A DNA stretch of 59,355 nt. Source: Streptomyces huasconensis (GTDB taxonomy: Bacteria > Actinomycetota > Actinomycetes > Streptomycetales > Streptomycetaceae). The notes beneath the pieces were generated by a model, which was not told the origin of the DNA, made no database searches, and was given only the letters and a program-made list of their open reading frames with translations. Shown in pieces: positions 43,687 through 53,373 of this stretch. Made by a program: the position numbers and the translations under genes. Each line of letters starts with the position of its first letter. Within the stretch, counting starts at the first letter, position 1. The stretch lies in contig RBWT01000023.1 in the NCBI GenBank assembly GCA_004010275.1, positions 1-59,355 on the forward strand. The letters run 5' to 3'.

Positions 43687-45928
43687 TCACGGGTGGACGG
43701 TTGCGTCAGCGCGGCCGACGCGGGGGCAGCGGCTCGTGAGGACCACGAGTTGCTGGGTCGCCCTGGTCATCGCCACATAGCGGTCGACCGCCCCTTCGAT
43801 GCCCGCCCCGAACGCCTCGGGGTCGACGAGGACGACCAGGTCGAATTCGAGCCCCTTGGACAGCTCCGGGGTCAGGGACCGCACGCGGGGCGTGGCCCGG
43901 AAGGCGGGGGCGCCGATGACGCAGGCCACGCCGTCGTCGTGCGCGGCGAGCCAGGTGCCGAGGATCTCCTCCAGGTCGTTGGCGGCCCCGTGGACGACGG
44001 GGACACCGGCGCTGCGGACGGAGGTCGGCACGTTCGCGTCCGGGAGCGCGGCCCGGATCGCCGGCTCGGCCTCGGCCATGACTTCCGCCGGGGTCCGGTA
44101 GTTGATGCTCAGCGAGGTCACCTCGATCTGGTCGAGCCCGATCCGCTCCAGCCGTTCCCGCCACGGTTCCGGGAAGCCGTGCCTGGCCTGCGCGCGGTCG
44201 CCGACCACGGTGAAGCTCCGGGACGGGCAGCGCTGCAGGAGCATCTGCCACTCGGCGTCGGTCAGTTCCTGCGCCTCGTCCACGATGATGTGCGCGAACG
44301 GCCCGGCGAGCAGGTCCGGTTCGGCGGCGGGCAGCGCACTTTCGTCGATCAGGCTCTCCTGGAGGTCCCGCCCGCGCAGCATGCCGAGCGCGCCTTCGCT
44401 CTCGTCGATCTCGACGTTCTGGAGCAGGCTGTCCATGACGTCGGCCCGGCGCGCCCGCTCCGCGGCGACGGCGGCCTCCTGCCGCTCCTTGCGCGCGGAC
44501 GCCTCCGGGTCGCCGAGCCGCTGCCGCGCGGCGTCCAGGAGCGGCAGGTCGGAGACGGTCCAGGCCTGGGCGTCCGGGCGCTGGAGCCTGCGGACGTCTT
44601 CTACGCTGAGCCAGGGGGCGCACTTGCGCAGGTAAGCCGGTACGGACCACAGGTCGCCGACGAGATCGCTCGCCTCCAGCATCGGCCACGCGCGGTTGAG
44701 GGTGCCGATCAGTTCGCGGTCCTGGAGCAGCGACCTGCGCAGCAGGTGGGGCGGGGCGTCGCTGTCGTCCTTGTCCATGAGGATCGTGAGCAGTTCCTCC
44801 CGGATCTGGTCGCGTGCCTCGTTGTGCGGGGTGCCCGGTTCGACCGCGTCGAAGGCGGCCGCCCAGTCGTCGGCGCTCAGCCAGAGGTCGGACCAGTGGC
44901 TGGAGACCGTCATGCCCTGGGTGGGCGGCTCCTCGTAGAGGGCGACGGCCGGTTCGATCGCCCGCACCATGTCCGCGGAGGCTTTGAGCCGCGCCACATG
45001 CGGGTCGCTCTCGGCGGCCGCCGTGGCGCCTTCGGTGACCAGGTCGCGCAGGACGCAGGTCTGCACGCCCTCCTCGCCGAGGCTGGGCAGGACGTCGGCG
45101 ACGTAGGCGAGGTAGGGCCGGCTCGGGGCCGACGAACAGCACTCCGCCGCGGCGGTGTCCGAGGCGGGGGTCGGAGTAGAGGAGGTGGGCCGCGCGGTGC
45201 AGGGCGACGACGGTCTTGCCGGTGCCGGGGCCGCCGTCGACGACGAGGGCGCCACGGGAGCCCGCCCGGATGATGGCGTCCTGGTCGGCCTGGATGGTGG
45301 AGAGCACGTCCCGCATCCGGTCCGACCGGTGGCCGCCGAGGCTCGCGACGAACGCGGACTGGTCGTCGAGCGCCGCGTGCCCTTCGAGCCCGTCGGCGGT
45401 GAACACCTCGTCCCAGTAGTCGCTGATCCGGCCGTCGGTCCAGCGGTACCGGCGGCGGCTCGCCAGGCCCATCGGGCGGGCGTGCGTGGCCGCGAAGAAC
45501 GGCTCGGCCGCGGCGGAACGCCAGTCGACCAGCAGACGCCGGCCTTCGCTGTCGGTGAGGCCGAGCCGTCCGATGTACACGGGCTCGGCGCCGTCGGTGC
45601 CGACGACCCGACCGAGGCACAGGTCCAGGCCGAAGCGGCGCAGGGTGCGCAGGCGTCCGGTGAGCCGGTGGATCTCCAGGTCCCGGTCCATGGCCCCGCG
45701 GCCGATGCCGCCGGGCGCCCTGCGGGCGGCTTCGAGGCGGTCGGACAGCTCGGCGATGGTCTCCTTCAGGCTCGCCGCGATGGCGGCGAAGTGCCGCTCG
45801 TCGGCGGCGATCAACGCGGGGTCGGTCTTCGGGGCGAGGTGGTCGGGGAGGTCGAACGCGCTGGTGCTCACAGAGTTCGCAGACGTCGTAGGGGGCACGG
45901 AGGTCATGGCATCGGCCGGCAAGCGCAC
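43687..45928 (-). pseudogene. helR: RNA polymerase recycling motor ATPase HelR, one frameshift
   Basis: This UvrD/HelD-like ATPase pulls stalled RNA polymerase off DNA; HelR of Streptomyces gives rifamycin tolerance. The N-terminal coiled-coil arm (AADERHFAAIAASLKETIAEL) precedes Walker A GGPGTGKTVVALHRAAHL, Walker B FAHIIVDEAQELTDAEWQ and late helicase motifs (TSLSINYRTPAEVM, VDRYVAMTRATQQLV). GTG 45928 follows GGGAGA; the ATG at 45907 lacks a ribosome site. One extra base in the G4 run 45125-45128 breaks the frame; removing it restores FVGPSRPYLAYVADVLPSLG. A rifamycin-associated element lies 59 bp upstream. Joined length is about 747 residues, normal for HelR. Confidence 0.9.
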
Positions 45929-45986
45929 TACGTGGTTCTCCCGTTTCCGCAGGTCCTTGGGTCAGGACGGGGATACTCCCCCATCA

Positions 45987-46010
45987 GGGGGGCCTTGCCG
46001 CAAGACCCCC
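45987..46010 (-). promoter_or_regulatory. Rifamycin-associated element (RAE) upstream of helR
   Basis: The minus strand reads GGGGGTCTTGC then GGCAAGGCCCCCC, an inverted repeat with the GGGGCTTGCGGCAAGGCCCC core reported for RAEs. These elements control rifamycin-inactivating genes and helR in actinomycetes. It lies directly between the phzF stop (46017) and the helR start. Confidence 0.88.
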
Positions 46011-46016
46011 TGTGCG

Positions 46017-46956
46017 CTATAAGTTGAAAGTGGCAAGGAGTGTGTACGCCTCCTGTTGCCGACGCAGTCCTCCCGCTCTCCGTGAGAGTCGCGGACCACA
46101 GCCAACCCGCCGACCCGGGTCGCGATGCCCGTCGGCCCGCGCCGGGCGACGCGAGCACACCGGCCGGTCGGCCGAGGCTGTCGCCCTGCTCCACTTCGAT
46201 CGCGATCGTCTGCGCCCCTGTCGTGTCGAGCAGGTGGGCGGCCAGGCAGCCGGTGCTGTTGGCGTTGGCGACGTCCTCGTCGACACCGATCGCCGGCGCG
46301 AACATCCGCGCCGCGCCTGGTCGGTCGCCGACCGGCGGTACGTACACGAAGCAGCCGAGAAGCCCGTACCGCCTGCACGCCGCTGTCAGCCTGCCGAAGT
46401 GCGGGCGGACGCGGAACAGCGCCGACCGGTCGCGGACCGGGACCAGCATGCGGGGTGCGCCGGGCGCGGCGACGCATGGCGCGTCGGTTGGATGCGGGTC
46501 GTCGGCGGTGAGCCCGAGCGCGGCGCCGATCGCGGCGCGCTCGTCCGCTGCCGGGTGACGCAGCGCGACGAGGCCCTGGTCGAACCACACCTCGATCCCT
46601 GCGGGGCGGCGGATCGCGAGGGTGTCGAACGTGCGTCCGCTTGTGTGTTGGCGGTCGGTCAGCTCGCCCAGCGCGGTGCGGGCCAACCGGACGGCCTGCG
46701 CGGCGACGGTGCCGTGGCCGCAGCCGGACAGTTCGGCGGTGGCGGTGAAGAACCGCACCGGCAGGCCACCGTCCGGCGTCCGCCCCGGGCCGAGGAACGC
46801 CGCGTGCGAGGTGCCGGCCGCGGCGGCGACCGCAACGCCGTCAGCGTCCGCCGCCGCCGGGTCGTCGTCGGTCACGGCCGTGGGACTGCCGCCCCGGCCG
46901 TCGCGCCGCACGCACGCGTCCACCACCACCGTCCGACCGAACACGCCCCGAGGCAT
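46017..46956 (-). pseudogene. PhzF-family phenazine-biosynthesis-like isomerase, two frameshifts
   Basis: ATG 46956 starts a DapF/PhzF-fold protein of about 313 residues. Motifs are GRGGSPTAVTDDD (the GGNPAAV-like segment), the active-site stretch PVRFFTATAELSGCGHGTVA, and the second-half repeat VDEDVANANSTGCLAAHLLD. Indels near 46140 and 46075 move the end through GPTGIATRVGGLAVVRDSHG to RRQQEAYTLLATFNL, stopping at 46017. The penultimate codon is TTA (46020-46022), rare in Streptomyces and read by the bldA tRNA. It lies 11 bp after the EthD-like gene, so the two probably form an operon opposite the HxlR regulator. Substrate unknown. Confidence 0.82.
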
Positions 46957-46967
46957 ACCGGCCCGCC

Positions 46968-47278
46968 TCAGCCGGCGCCGTCCAGCACCGGGTAGTGGAG
47001 GATGACCACGCCGCCGTGGCGTAGTTGGCGACGTCGGCGGAGAGCCGCTCCCCGTGCGGCGATGTCCGCGCCTCCTCCATGGCGGCGGCGTCGGCGAAGT
47101 CGGCTTCGAAGACCGCGAAGTACGGCGCTTCGCCCTCGGTCACCGCCACGTCGAAGCTGTAGCGCCACGCCAGCGGGCCGGGCCAACTCGCCACCAGCGG
47201 AAGGTGGTTGGTTACGTAATAGTCGCGGAAGTGGTCAGGGTCGGCGGGCTCGGGATACAGGACGACCAACTTATGCAT
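46968..47278 (-). pseudogene. EthD-like dimeric alpha-beta-barrel protein, one frameshift
   Basis: ATG 47278 has GGAGG 5 bp upstream. The roughly 102-residue protein starts MHKLVVLYPEPADPDHFRDY and contains NHLPLVASWPGPLAWRYSF, the pattern of EthD-type small ferredoxin-fold proteins (His in the DYYVTNHLPL segment). An indel at about 47020 splits VANYAT from GGVVILHYPVLDGAG; one extra base restores it, with stop at 46968. It diverges from an HxlR regulator across 127 bp holding two operator-like repeats, so it is probably a stress-inducible quinone or aldehyde-related protein. Confidence 0.75.
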
Positions 47279-47334
47279 GACGGCCTCCATCAGATATCAG
47301 ATATCAGAAGCTGACGGCGCGCCCCCGTCGAGCT

Positions 47335-47353
47335 CGTTTCGGAATAAGAAACG
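47335..47353. promoter_or_regulatory. HxlR operator candidate 1 (CGTTTC-N7-GAAACG)
   Basis: Inverted repeat CGTTTCGGAATAAGAAACG lies in the divergent EthD/HxlR promoter. It is nearly the same in form as the repeat at 47370-47386, with centres about 34 bp apart. Confidence 0.6.
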
Positions 47354-47369
47354 CCGAGTGGATGCTAAT

Positions 47370-47386
47370 GTTTCGAAAAACGAAAC
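47370..47386. promoter_or_regulatory. HxlR operator candidate 2 (GTTTCG-N5-CGAAAC)
   Basis: Perfect 6-bp arms around AAAAA, just before the HxlR start (ATG 47406, after AGGACGAGG). Its place over the regulator promoter suggests autorepression together with control of the divergent EthD-phzF pair. Confidence 0.65.
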
Positions 47387-47405
47387 GCAAGGACGAGGAT
47401 TCGGT

Positions 47406-47759
47406 ATGCCGACACCGCGCCCAGGAACACCGGTTCGTGGATCGACGACCGGCCGCCCCCTCATGGCCGCGATGGACCTGTTCGGCCGCCGGTGGGCGCT
47501 GCGCATTCTCTGGGAACTGCGCGAGGGTCCGCTCGGCGCCCGCGCGCTGCTGGCACGGTGCGAAGGGCTGTCGTCCAGCGTCCTCTACCAGCGGCTCCGC
47601 GAACTCACATCGAGCGGGATCGTCGCCCCCTCGGTTGATGGCTACGAACTCACCCCCCTCGGGACGGCACTCAGGGACGCCCTCCGTCCGCTCGACGAAT
47701 GGGCGATCACCTGGGCGCAGGAGCAACAACACGACGATCAGCAGCCCACGGAGACATGA
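47406..47759 (+). CDS. HxlR-family winged-helix transcriptional regulator
   Basis: This intact 117-residue HxlR/MarR-like regulator shows DLFGRRWALRILWELREGP, GARALLARCEGLSSSVLYQR (recognition helix) and LRELTSSGIVAPSVDGYELT (wing), ending in LGTALRDALRPLDEWAITW. It lacks the usual N-terminal CPxxxA cysteine, so sensing is probably not by a Cys switch of the HypR type. ATG 47406 is preferred over the upstream in-frame extension because of the AGGACGAGG site and the family start. It is divergent from the EthD-phzF pair and likely controls it. Confidence 0.9.
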   Translation: MPTPRPGTPVRGSTTGRPLMAAMDLFGRRWALRILWELREGPLGARALLARCEGLSSSVLYQRLRELTSSGIVAPSVDGYELTPLGTALRDALRPLDEWAITWAQEQQHDDQQPTET

Positions 47760-47885
47760 AGGTCGCGCCCGGACAGGTGGGGCGTTGATCTGCGAGCCGC
47801 CGACTCGGGGCGCCCGTCCCGTCGAGCCGCACGGCAGGCCGCGGGCCGCAGATCAGGACGGACGGCGGCCCGGGCACGCTCGGCA

Positions 47886-48612
47886 TCAGTCCGCCCTGCC
47901 CACCACCAGCCACGTCGAGGGCAGCTCCATGCGCGTGCCGTCCTCAGTGAACTCCGTGGTGACCAGAGGCAGTTCGCCGCTCGCGACGACACCGAGCCCG
48001 GCCTCGGCCACGTACCGCGGCACGGCCTCGTCGACCACCTCGGCGGGGGCGATGCCGTGCGCGAAGACGGGGGCGAGCTTCGGTGGCGGGCCTCCCGGGC
48101 GCCGCGCGAGGTCCATCAGGAGGGGCTTGGCCGCCTCGGACAGTTCGACGAGGAACGCCCTGCGCACTCGCCGGTCAGCGTCGCGATGCTGTCTACGAGC
48201 GCCTGGCGGTCGTCGGGCTCGCACTGGTGGAGGACCCCGCGCATGTAGACGTTCACGTCGCCGAGTTCCGCGTGCAGTTGCTCCGCCGCGCCCGTCTTCG
48301 GCGCCGTCGAGTTCGGCGGAACTCCGCCTGGTCCGCGGGGGTCCGCGTGCCGGGCGCGGGCGAGGGCCGCGGCGGGAGGTCGACGCCGAGGACGCGCGGG
48401 AAGCAGTCGGCGAGGAAACGGGTCTGGGTGCCGTTGCCGCACCCCAGGTCGACCACGGGCAGGCCGGGAGCGGCCAAGTGCGGTACGAACAGGGCGAGAT
48501 GGACCGCGGTGGTCAGCGCGGGCTCGGCGTCCCAGATGACGGCGCCCGGTTCGTCCGGGGCCTCCCGCCAGAAGCCCTCCCAGGCTTCCCGGTACCGACT
48601 CGTGACGCTCAT
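47886..48612 (-). pseudogene. Class I SAM-dependent methyltransferase, frameshifted
   Basis: ATG 48612 gives SVTSRYREAWEGFWREAPDE, then the SAM-binding motif LPVVDLGCGNGTQTRFLADCF. Indels near 48350, 48300 and 48175 split the following part. The middle resumes with EQLHAELGDVNVYMRGVLHQ and DDRQALVDSIATLTGE, and the end with RRAFLVELSEAAKPLLMDLA and TTEFTEDGTRMELPSTWLVV to the stop at 47886. Joined length is about 242 residues. The target is unknown; the gene is alone and convergent with the HxlR gene. Confidence 0.78.
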
Positions 48613-48803
48613 GCCCAGCTCCCAGAATGAGACGAGAGCCGCCGAAGCCGACGGCGGGATCGGTCTACCGCGCCCCCCGCCTCGCGGACAAGGCACCGAC
48701 GCGATCCTGCACGGGACGTCCGGCAGGTCCTCGCCCGGCCGGTGCACGCGGCTTCGGCCGATGCGCGAACTACGCGCGCGGCAGGCCGAGTTGACGGACG
48801 CCC

Positions 48804-48868
48804 CCCTACGTCAGTCCCCTACGTCAGTCCCTTACGTCAGCCCTCTACGCCAGCCCCCTACGTCAGTC
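48804..48868. repeat. Five tandem 13-bp repeats (TACGTCAG core)
   Basis: TACGTCAG (once TACGCCAG) recurs at exactly 13-bp spacing five times in 48804-48868. The last copy contains the stop codon of the carboxypeptidase-regulatory-like gene. It may be a slippage product of a gene end. Confidence 0.8.
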
Positions 48869-49647
48869 CTCGTGGCCCAGCTGAAGGTCCCGCTCGGTGC
48901 GTCCGCCGCCCGCGACCTGGAGGACCGTGGCGACCGGCGGGTAGCCCGCCGCGATGACCGTGTACTCGCCCGACGACAGGTCGACGAAGCGGAAGGTGCC
49001 GTCGGCCCCGGTGGTCAGGGTGTCGACGACGTGCCCGCCGCGTCGAGCAGCGTCACGCGCGTCCTCGATGGGCCGTCCGCCGCCCGCCCGCACGGTGCCG
49101 CGCAGCACCGCGCCGCCCGCCAGCTCCACGTCCTGGCGGGTCTCGCGCGAGGCCTGCACGGTGACCGGCAGCGCGGCGGGACGGAAGGCGGGGGCGCTCG
49201 CCGCCAGGGTGTACTCGCCGGCCACCAGCTCGGTCATGACGTAACCGCCCTCGCGGCCACTGCGCGTGGTGGCGACGACCTCGCCGCGGACGTCGGTGAG
49301 GGTGACGGCGGCGTCCCTGACGGGCGTCCCGTCGGCGGTCGTCACGGAGCCCGCGAGGCGGCCCGCGCCGCCGAGGACCACGTCCAGCTCGACGGGCCGC
49401 TCGCCGACGGTGACGGTGACGGCCTGCGGCTGGTGCCCGCCGGCGGCCGCGATCAGCACGAACGACCCCGAGCCCGGCGTCGAGAGCGCGTACCGCCCGT
49501 CCTCCCCGCTCGCGCCCCGCCCGATCTGCTGCCCGGTCACGTCGATGAGGGTGAGGGCCGCACGGGGTACGACGTGCCGTCGGGGTGCTGCACGGTGCGC
49601 AGCGGGGACCCCGGCCGCGTACGTCGTCGTACGGGCGTGCGGGACGG
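48863..49647 (-). pseudogene. Carboxypeptidase-regulatory-like repeat region, likely C-terminal tail of the MFS pump
   Basis: About 230 residues form three successive beta-sandwich repeats (each with G-x-V / A-x-V-T-L / DGxYxL / YTLAASA signatures): RAALTLIDVTGQQIGRGASG, AAVTLTDVRGEVVATTRSG and GGHVVDTLTTGADGTFRFV. No start codon with a ribosome site lies before them, and the sequence follows the MFS stop directly in another frame. Streptomyces pumps with this kind of tail are familiar to me, so a frameshift near 49655 probably split one protein of about 820 residues. More scrambled stretches near 49580 and 49040 (EDARDAARRGGH) suggest further indels. Confidence 0.7.
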
Positions 49648-51273
49648 TCAACGCGCGGCGGCGGGCGCGTTGGGGGAGGTGGCGCTGGACACTAGGGGGG
49701 TCTCCTTGAGGAAGAAGGCGAGCAGCATGCCGAGGACGAGCACCGGCACCAGGTAGAGGAAGATGCGCGGCATCGCGTCGGCGTAGGCCTGGACGTAGCC
49801 CTCGCGCAGCGGCGCGGGCATCGCGTGGACCAGCTGCGGGGTGAGGGACTCGGGGTCGGGCAGGCCCTGGTCCAAGTCGGCGGGGAGCCGGTCCGCGAGG
49901 GCGCGGGCGAGGCGGTCGGCGAAGAGCGTGCCGAAGATCGCGGCGCCCACGCTGCCGCCGATCTGCCGGAAGTAGTTGTGCGCGCTGGTGGCCGTGCCGA
50001 GGTCGCCGGGGCGTACGGCGGTCTGCACGGCGAGGATCAGGACCGGCATGACCAGGCCGATGCCCGCGCCGAGGAGCGCCATCCACACGCTGTACTCAAG
50101 GCGGGACGTACCGACTTCGAGGCGCGAGAGGAACCACATGCCGACGACGGACAGGGCGCCGCCGAGCACCGGATAGATCTTGTAGCGCCCGGTGTGGCTG
50201 ATGAGCTGTCCGGAGATGATCGACGCGCCGACGATGCCGCCCATCATCGGCAGCATTAGAAGGCCGGACTCGGTGGCGCTCGCGCCGTCGACCATCTGCA
50301 GGAAGGTCGGCAGATAGCTGGCCGCACCGAAGAGGGCGACCCCGACGACCATGCCCACCAGGGAGGTGAGGTTGAAGACCGGGTCGCGGAAGAGGCGCAG
50401 CGGGATGATCGGTTCTGCGGCGAACCTCTCGACGAGGAGGAAGAGCAGGCTCGCCACCACGGCGCCCGCCCCGAGCCCGAGGATCAGCCGGTCGTCCCAG
50501 GCATAGCGGGTACCGCCCCAACTGGTCACCAGGACCAGGCAGGTGGAGGCGGCGGCGAGCAGCAGCGCGCCGAGCACGTCGAGGCGGGCCTTGGCGGTGG
50601 GTTTCGGCAGCTTGAGGGCGACGGTGACGACGAGCAGCGTGACCAGGCCGAAGGGCACGTTGAAGTAGAAGCACCAGCGCCAGGAGGCGTGGTCGGTGAA
50701 GAAGCCGCCGAGCAGGGGGCCCGCGACCGAGGCGAGGCCGAAGGAGGCGCCGATCAGCCCCATGTAGCGGCCGCGCTGCCGGGGCGGCACGATGTCCGCG
50801 ATGATCGCCTGTACGCCGATCAGGAGGCCGCCCGCGCCGACGCCCTGGAGGGCGCGGAAGGCGATGAGCTGGTCCATCGTGCGCGACCAGCCGGCGAGGG
50901 CGGAGCCGACGATGAAGACGAGGATCGCGAACTGGAAGACGCCCTTGCGCCCGTAGAGGTCACCGAGCTTGCCGTAGATGGGCAGTCCGATGGTGGAGGT
51001 GAGCAGGTAGGCGGTGATCGCCCAGGACATCTTGTCCAGGCCGTGCAGCTCCCCGACGATCTTGGGGAGCGCGGTGGCAACGATCATCTGCTCCAGGGCG
51101 GCGAGCAGCAGGGCGAGCATCAGCCCGAGGAAGACCATGCGGACGCGGCGGGGGCTGAGTTCCCCCTCCGTCGCGCCGGCGCCCCCCGGGGGCTGTCCCG
51201 CCCCTCGGCCGTCCGGCGGTGCGGCCGCCTCGCCGCCCTGCCCGGAGGCCTTCGCCAGCGTCGTCCCACCCAC
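49648..51273 (-). CDS. MFS multidrug efflux transporter, DHA2 (14-span) family
   Basis: This proton-coupled drug exporter has 14 predicted spans from [20 protein letters not shown]. Motif A is [14 protein letters not shown] and the antiporter motif C region is [20 protein letters not shown]. The frame is open to 51327 (TTG), but GTG 51273 with GGGGAG 6 bp before it is the better start; the first 45 residues are then a hydrophilic Gly/Pro-rich tail. The ORF stops at 49648 after [14 protein letters not shown] carboxypeptidase-regulatory-like domain follows immediately out of frame, so this end may be an artefact. The substrate is unknown. Confidence 0.9.
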   Translation of the reverse strand: MGGTTLAKASGQGGEAAAPPDGRGAGQPPGGAGATEGELSPRRVRMVFLGLMLALLLAALEQMIVATALPKIVGELHGLDKMSWAITAYLLTSTIGLPIYGKLGDLYGRKGVFQFAILVFIVGSALAGWSRTMDQLIAFRALQGVGAGGLLIGVQAIIADIVPPRQRGRYMGLIGASFGLASVAGPLLGGFFTDHASWRWCFYFNVPFGLVTLLVVTVALKLPKPTAKARLDVLGALLLAAASTCLVLVTSWGGTRYAWDDRLILGLGAGAVVASLLFLLVERFAAEPIIPLRLFRDPVFNLTSLVGMVVGVALFGAASYLPTFLQMVDGASATESGLLMLPMMGGIVGASIISGQLISHTGRYKIYPVLGGALSVVGMWFLSRLEVGTSRLEYSVWMALLGAGIGLVMPVLILAVQTAVRPGDLGTATSAHNYFRQIGGSVGAAIFGTLFADRLARALADRLPADLDQGLPDPESLTPQLVHAMPAPLREGYVQAYADAMPRIFLYLVPVLVLGMLLAFFLKETPLVSSATSPNAPAAAR

Positions 51274-51530
51274 GTACTGCTCCCCTCGTCGCGCCTGCGC
51301 CGCCAGCTTTCTCGCATTGCGCGACAACTGGGGGCAAGCGCGACGAGTCGCTCTTCAGTGGGACCTCAAGGACGAATGCGCCGGTCGAAGCCCTACGGCG
51401 CACAACGGAGCCGTGCTGAGAACCACTCGAAACGGTGAGCGTGAGAACAGCTCCGAGGGGTTGCGCGAGCGCCACTTCTCCGGCTATTCCGCCGCTGCTT
51501 CTCTGGCGGCTCCGTCGACTACTTCTCCGG

Positions 51531-51974
51531 CTACTTCTCCAGCTCGGTGGCGAGGTTGCCGAGGACGGCGTCATAGATCCGCCCGAGGCCCTTGGGCGCG
51601 AAGGTCTTCTCGAAGAAGCCGCCGATGCCGCCCGCGCCGTTCCACACGCTGGTGACGACCACGCGGGACCTGCCCTCGCCGGCCGGGGTGACGGTCCACG
51701 TCGTGACCATGGAGGAGTTGCGGTCCTTCTCGACCAGTTCGCCGTCGGTGGGCTCGGTGACCGCCAGGAGGCAGTCCCGGACCCGCTTGCTGGTGGCCTG
51801 GAGCTTCCAGTGCACGAGGGTGCCCTCGCCGTCGCCGCCTTCGCGTACCTCGTACTCGCTGAAGTGCTCGGACAGGATCTTTCCGCGCGTGCCGCTGTAG
51901 TCGGCCAGTGCGTCGAAGACGTCGTCCGGCTGTGCCGCGATGATCCGCTCCGTGGTCGCCTCGACCTGCGCCAT
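51531..51974 (-). CDS. SRPBCC-family (START-like) protein
   Basis: This intact 147-residue helix-grip protein has the family start AQVEATTERIIAAQPDDVFD, a beta-sheet core (EGTLVHWKLQATSKRVRDCL, SSMVTTWTVTPAGEGRSRVV) and the long C-terminal helix FEKTFAPKGLGRIYDAVLG. ATG 51974 has GAGGAAG upstream, which excludes the longer upstream frame. Such proteins bind hydrophobic ligands or act as polyketide cyclases. Here it stands alone between an MFS pump and an ion transporter, so its ligand is not predictable. Confidence 0.88.
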   Translation of the reverse strand: MAQVEATTERIIAAQPDDVFDALADYSGTRGKILSEHFSEYEVREGGDGEGTLVHWKLQATSKRVRDCLLAVTEPTDGELVEKDRNSSMVTTWTVTPAGEGRSRVVVTSVWNGAGGIGGFFEKTFAPKGLGRIYDAVLGNLATELEK

Positions 51975-52070
51975 TGCACTTCCTCCAGCACTCGGTTTAT
52001 CGGGGATTGCAGGGAGAGCCAACCACCCGGCGCACCGGCCCCCCAAATCGGGGCCGCCGCAAGGGCCCGC

Positions 52071-53329
52071 TCAGGCGGGCAGCAGCCGCAGCGAGACCCA
52101 GAGCGCGACGGTCGCGAGGACGAGGGCCGCGGGCGTGGTGAGCAGGCCGAGGCGGGTGAACTCCCGCAGGCGGACGTGGTGTTCGTGCTGGTGGGCGATG
52201 CGGCGCCAGAGCAGGGTGGCGAGGGAGCCGGCGTAGGTGAGGTTCGGCCCGACGTTCACGCCGATGAGGACGGCGAGGACGGCTCCGGGGCCGGACGGCG
52301 CGGCCAGCGGGACCAGGGCGAGGACGGCCGGCAGGTTGTTGATGAGGTTGGCCAGAAGCGCGGCGACGGCGGCGGTGCCGAGCAGGGCGGGCAGGCTCGC
52401 GCCGTCCGGCAGGACGTGTCCGAGGGCGTCGCCGAGGCCGTGTCGACGACGGCCCCGGACGACGACGCCGAGGGCGAGGACGAAGGCGAGGAACGGCAGC
52501 GAGGCCGCGCGCACGAGCGCCGGCGCGGTGGTGCGCCCGCGCACAAGGGCGCGCACGGCGAGCACGGACGCCCCGGCCGCCGCGGCCCAGGCCGGTCGAC
52601 GCCGACGGTGGAGGCGACCGCGAACCCGGCGAGCGCGAGCGCCACGGTGACCAGGGCGAAGAGCGGCATCCGGGGTGGCTGCGCGGCGTCGCCGCCGTCG
52701 GCCGGGGCGTCGAGGTCGGCGGCGAAGAACCGCCGGAAGACGGCGTACTCGACCGCGATGGCGACCAGCCACGGCAGCGTCATCAGCAGGGCGAAGCGCG
52801 TGAAGCTCAGGCCGGTCGCGGCGAACGCCAGGAGGTTGGTGAGGTTCGAGACGGGCAGCAGGAGCGAGGCGGTGTTCGAGAGGTGGGCGCTCGCATAGAC
52901 GTGCGGCCGGGGCCGGACGCCCATGCGGGCGGCGGTCGCGAAGACCACGGGGGTGAGCAGGACAACGGTGGCGTCCAGGCTGAGGGCCGCGGTGATGACC
53001 GAGGCGAGCCCGAAGACGGCGGCGAGCAGGCGGCGCGGGCGTCCGGCGGCCCTGCGTGCCATCCACGTGCCGCAGGCGTGGAAGAGCCCTTCGTCGGCGC
53101 AGAGCTTGGCGAGCACCAGGACGGCCGCGAGAAAGCCGATGACGGGCCCGAGCCGCGTGGTCTCGTCCAGCACGTCGTCGAGCGGGATCGCCCCGGCCGC
53201 GATCACCACACCGGCGGCCGGTACGGCGAAGACGGCTTCCGGGCGGCCGAAGGGACGGACGACGGCGCAGATCAGCACCACGGCCAGGGCGGCGACGGAC
53301 AGGGACTCGACGAGCATGCCTTCGATCAT
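52071..53329 (-). pseudogene. SLC13/ArsB-type permease (ion transporter superfamily), frameshifted
   Basis: This is a 10-12-span transporter. The N-terminal half (LVESLSVAALAVVLICAVVR, LSLDATVVLLTPVVFATAAR, LLLPVSNLTNLLAFAATGLS) and C-terminal half (NLINNLPAVLALVPLAAP, GVNVGPNLTYAGSLATLLW) show the duplicated D-x-T-x-x-L and S/T-N-x-x-N-L signatures of ArsB/SLC13 carriers. Indels near 52600 and 52445 break the frame between the halves. The start is uncertain: ATG 53329 is used here, with ATG 53317 or GTG 53356 as alternatives, none having a strong ribosome site. Joined length is about 419 residues. Arsenite, dicarboxylate or sulfate are all possible cargoes. Confidence 0.78.
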
Positions 53330-53373
53330 GCAACGTGCGTGCGCCCCGTCCGTCACCGGACCCTGTGGTTCCG

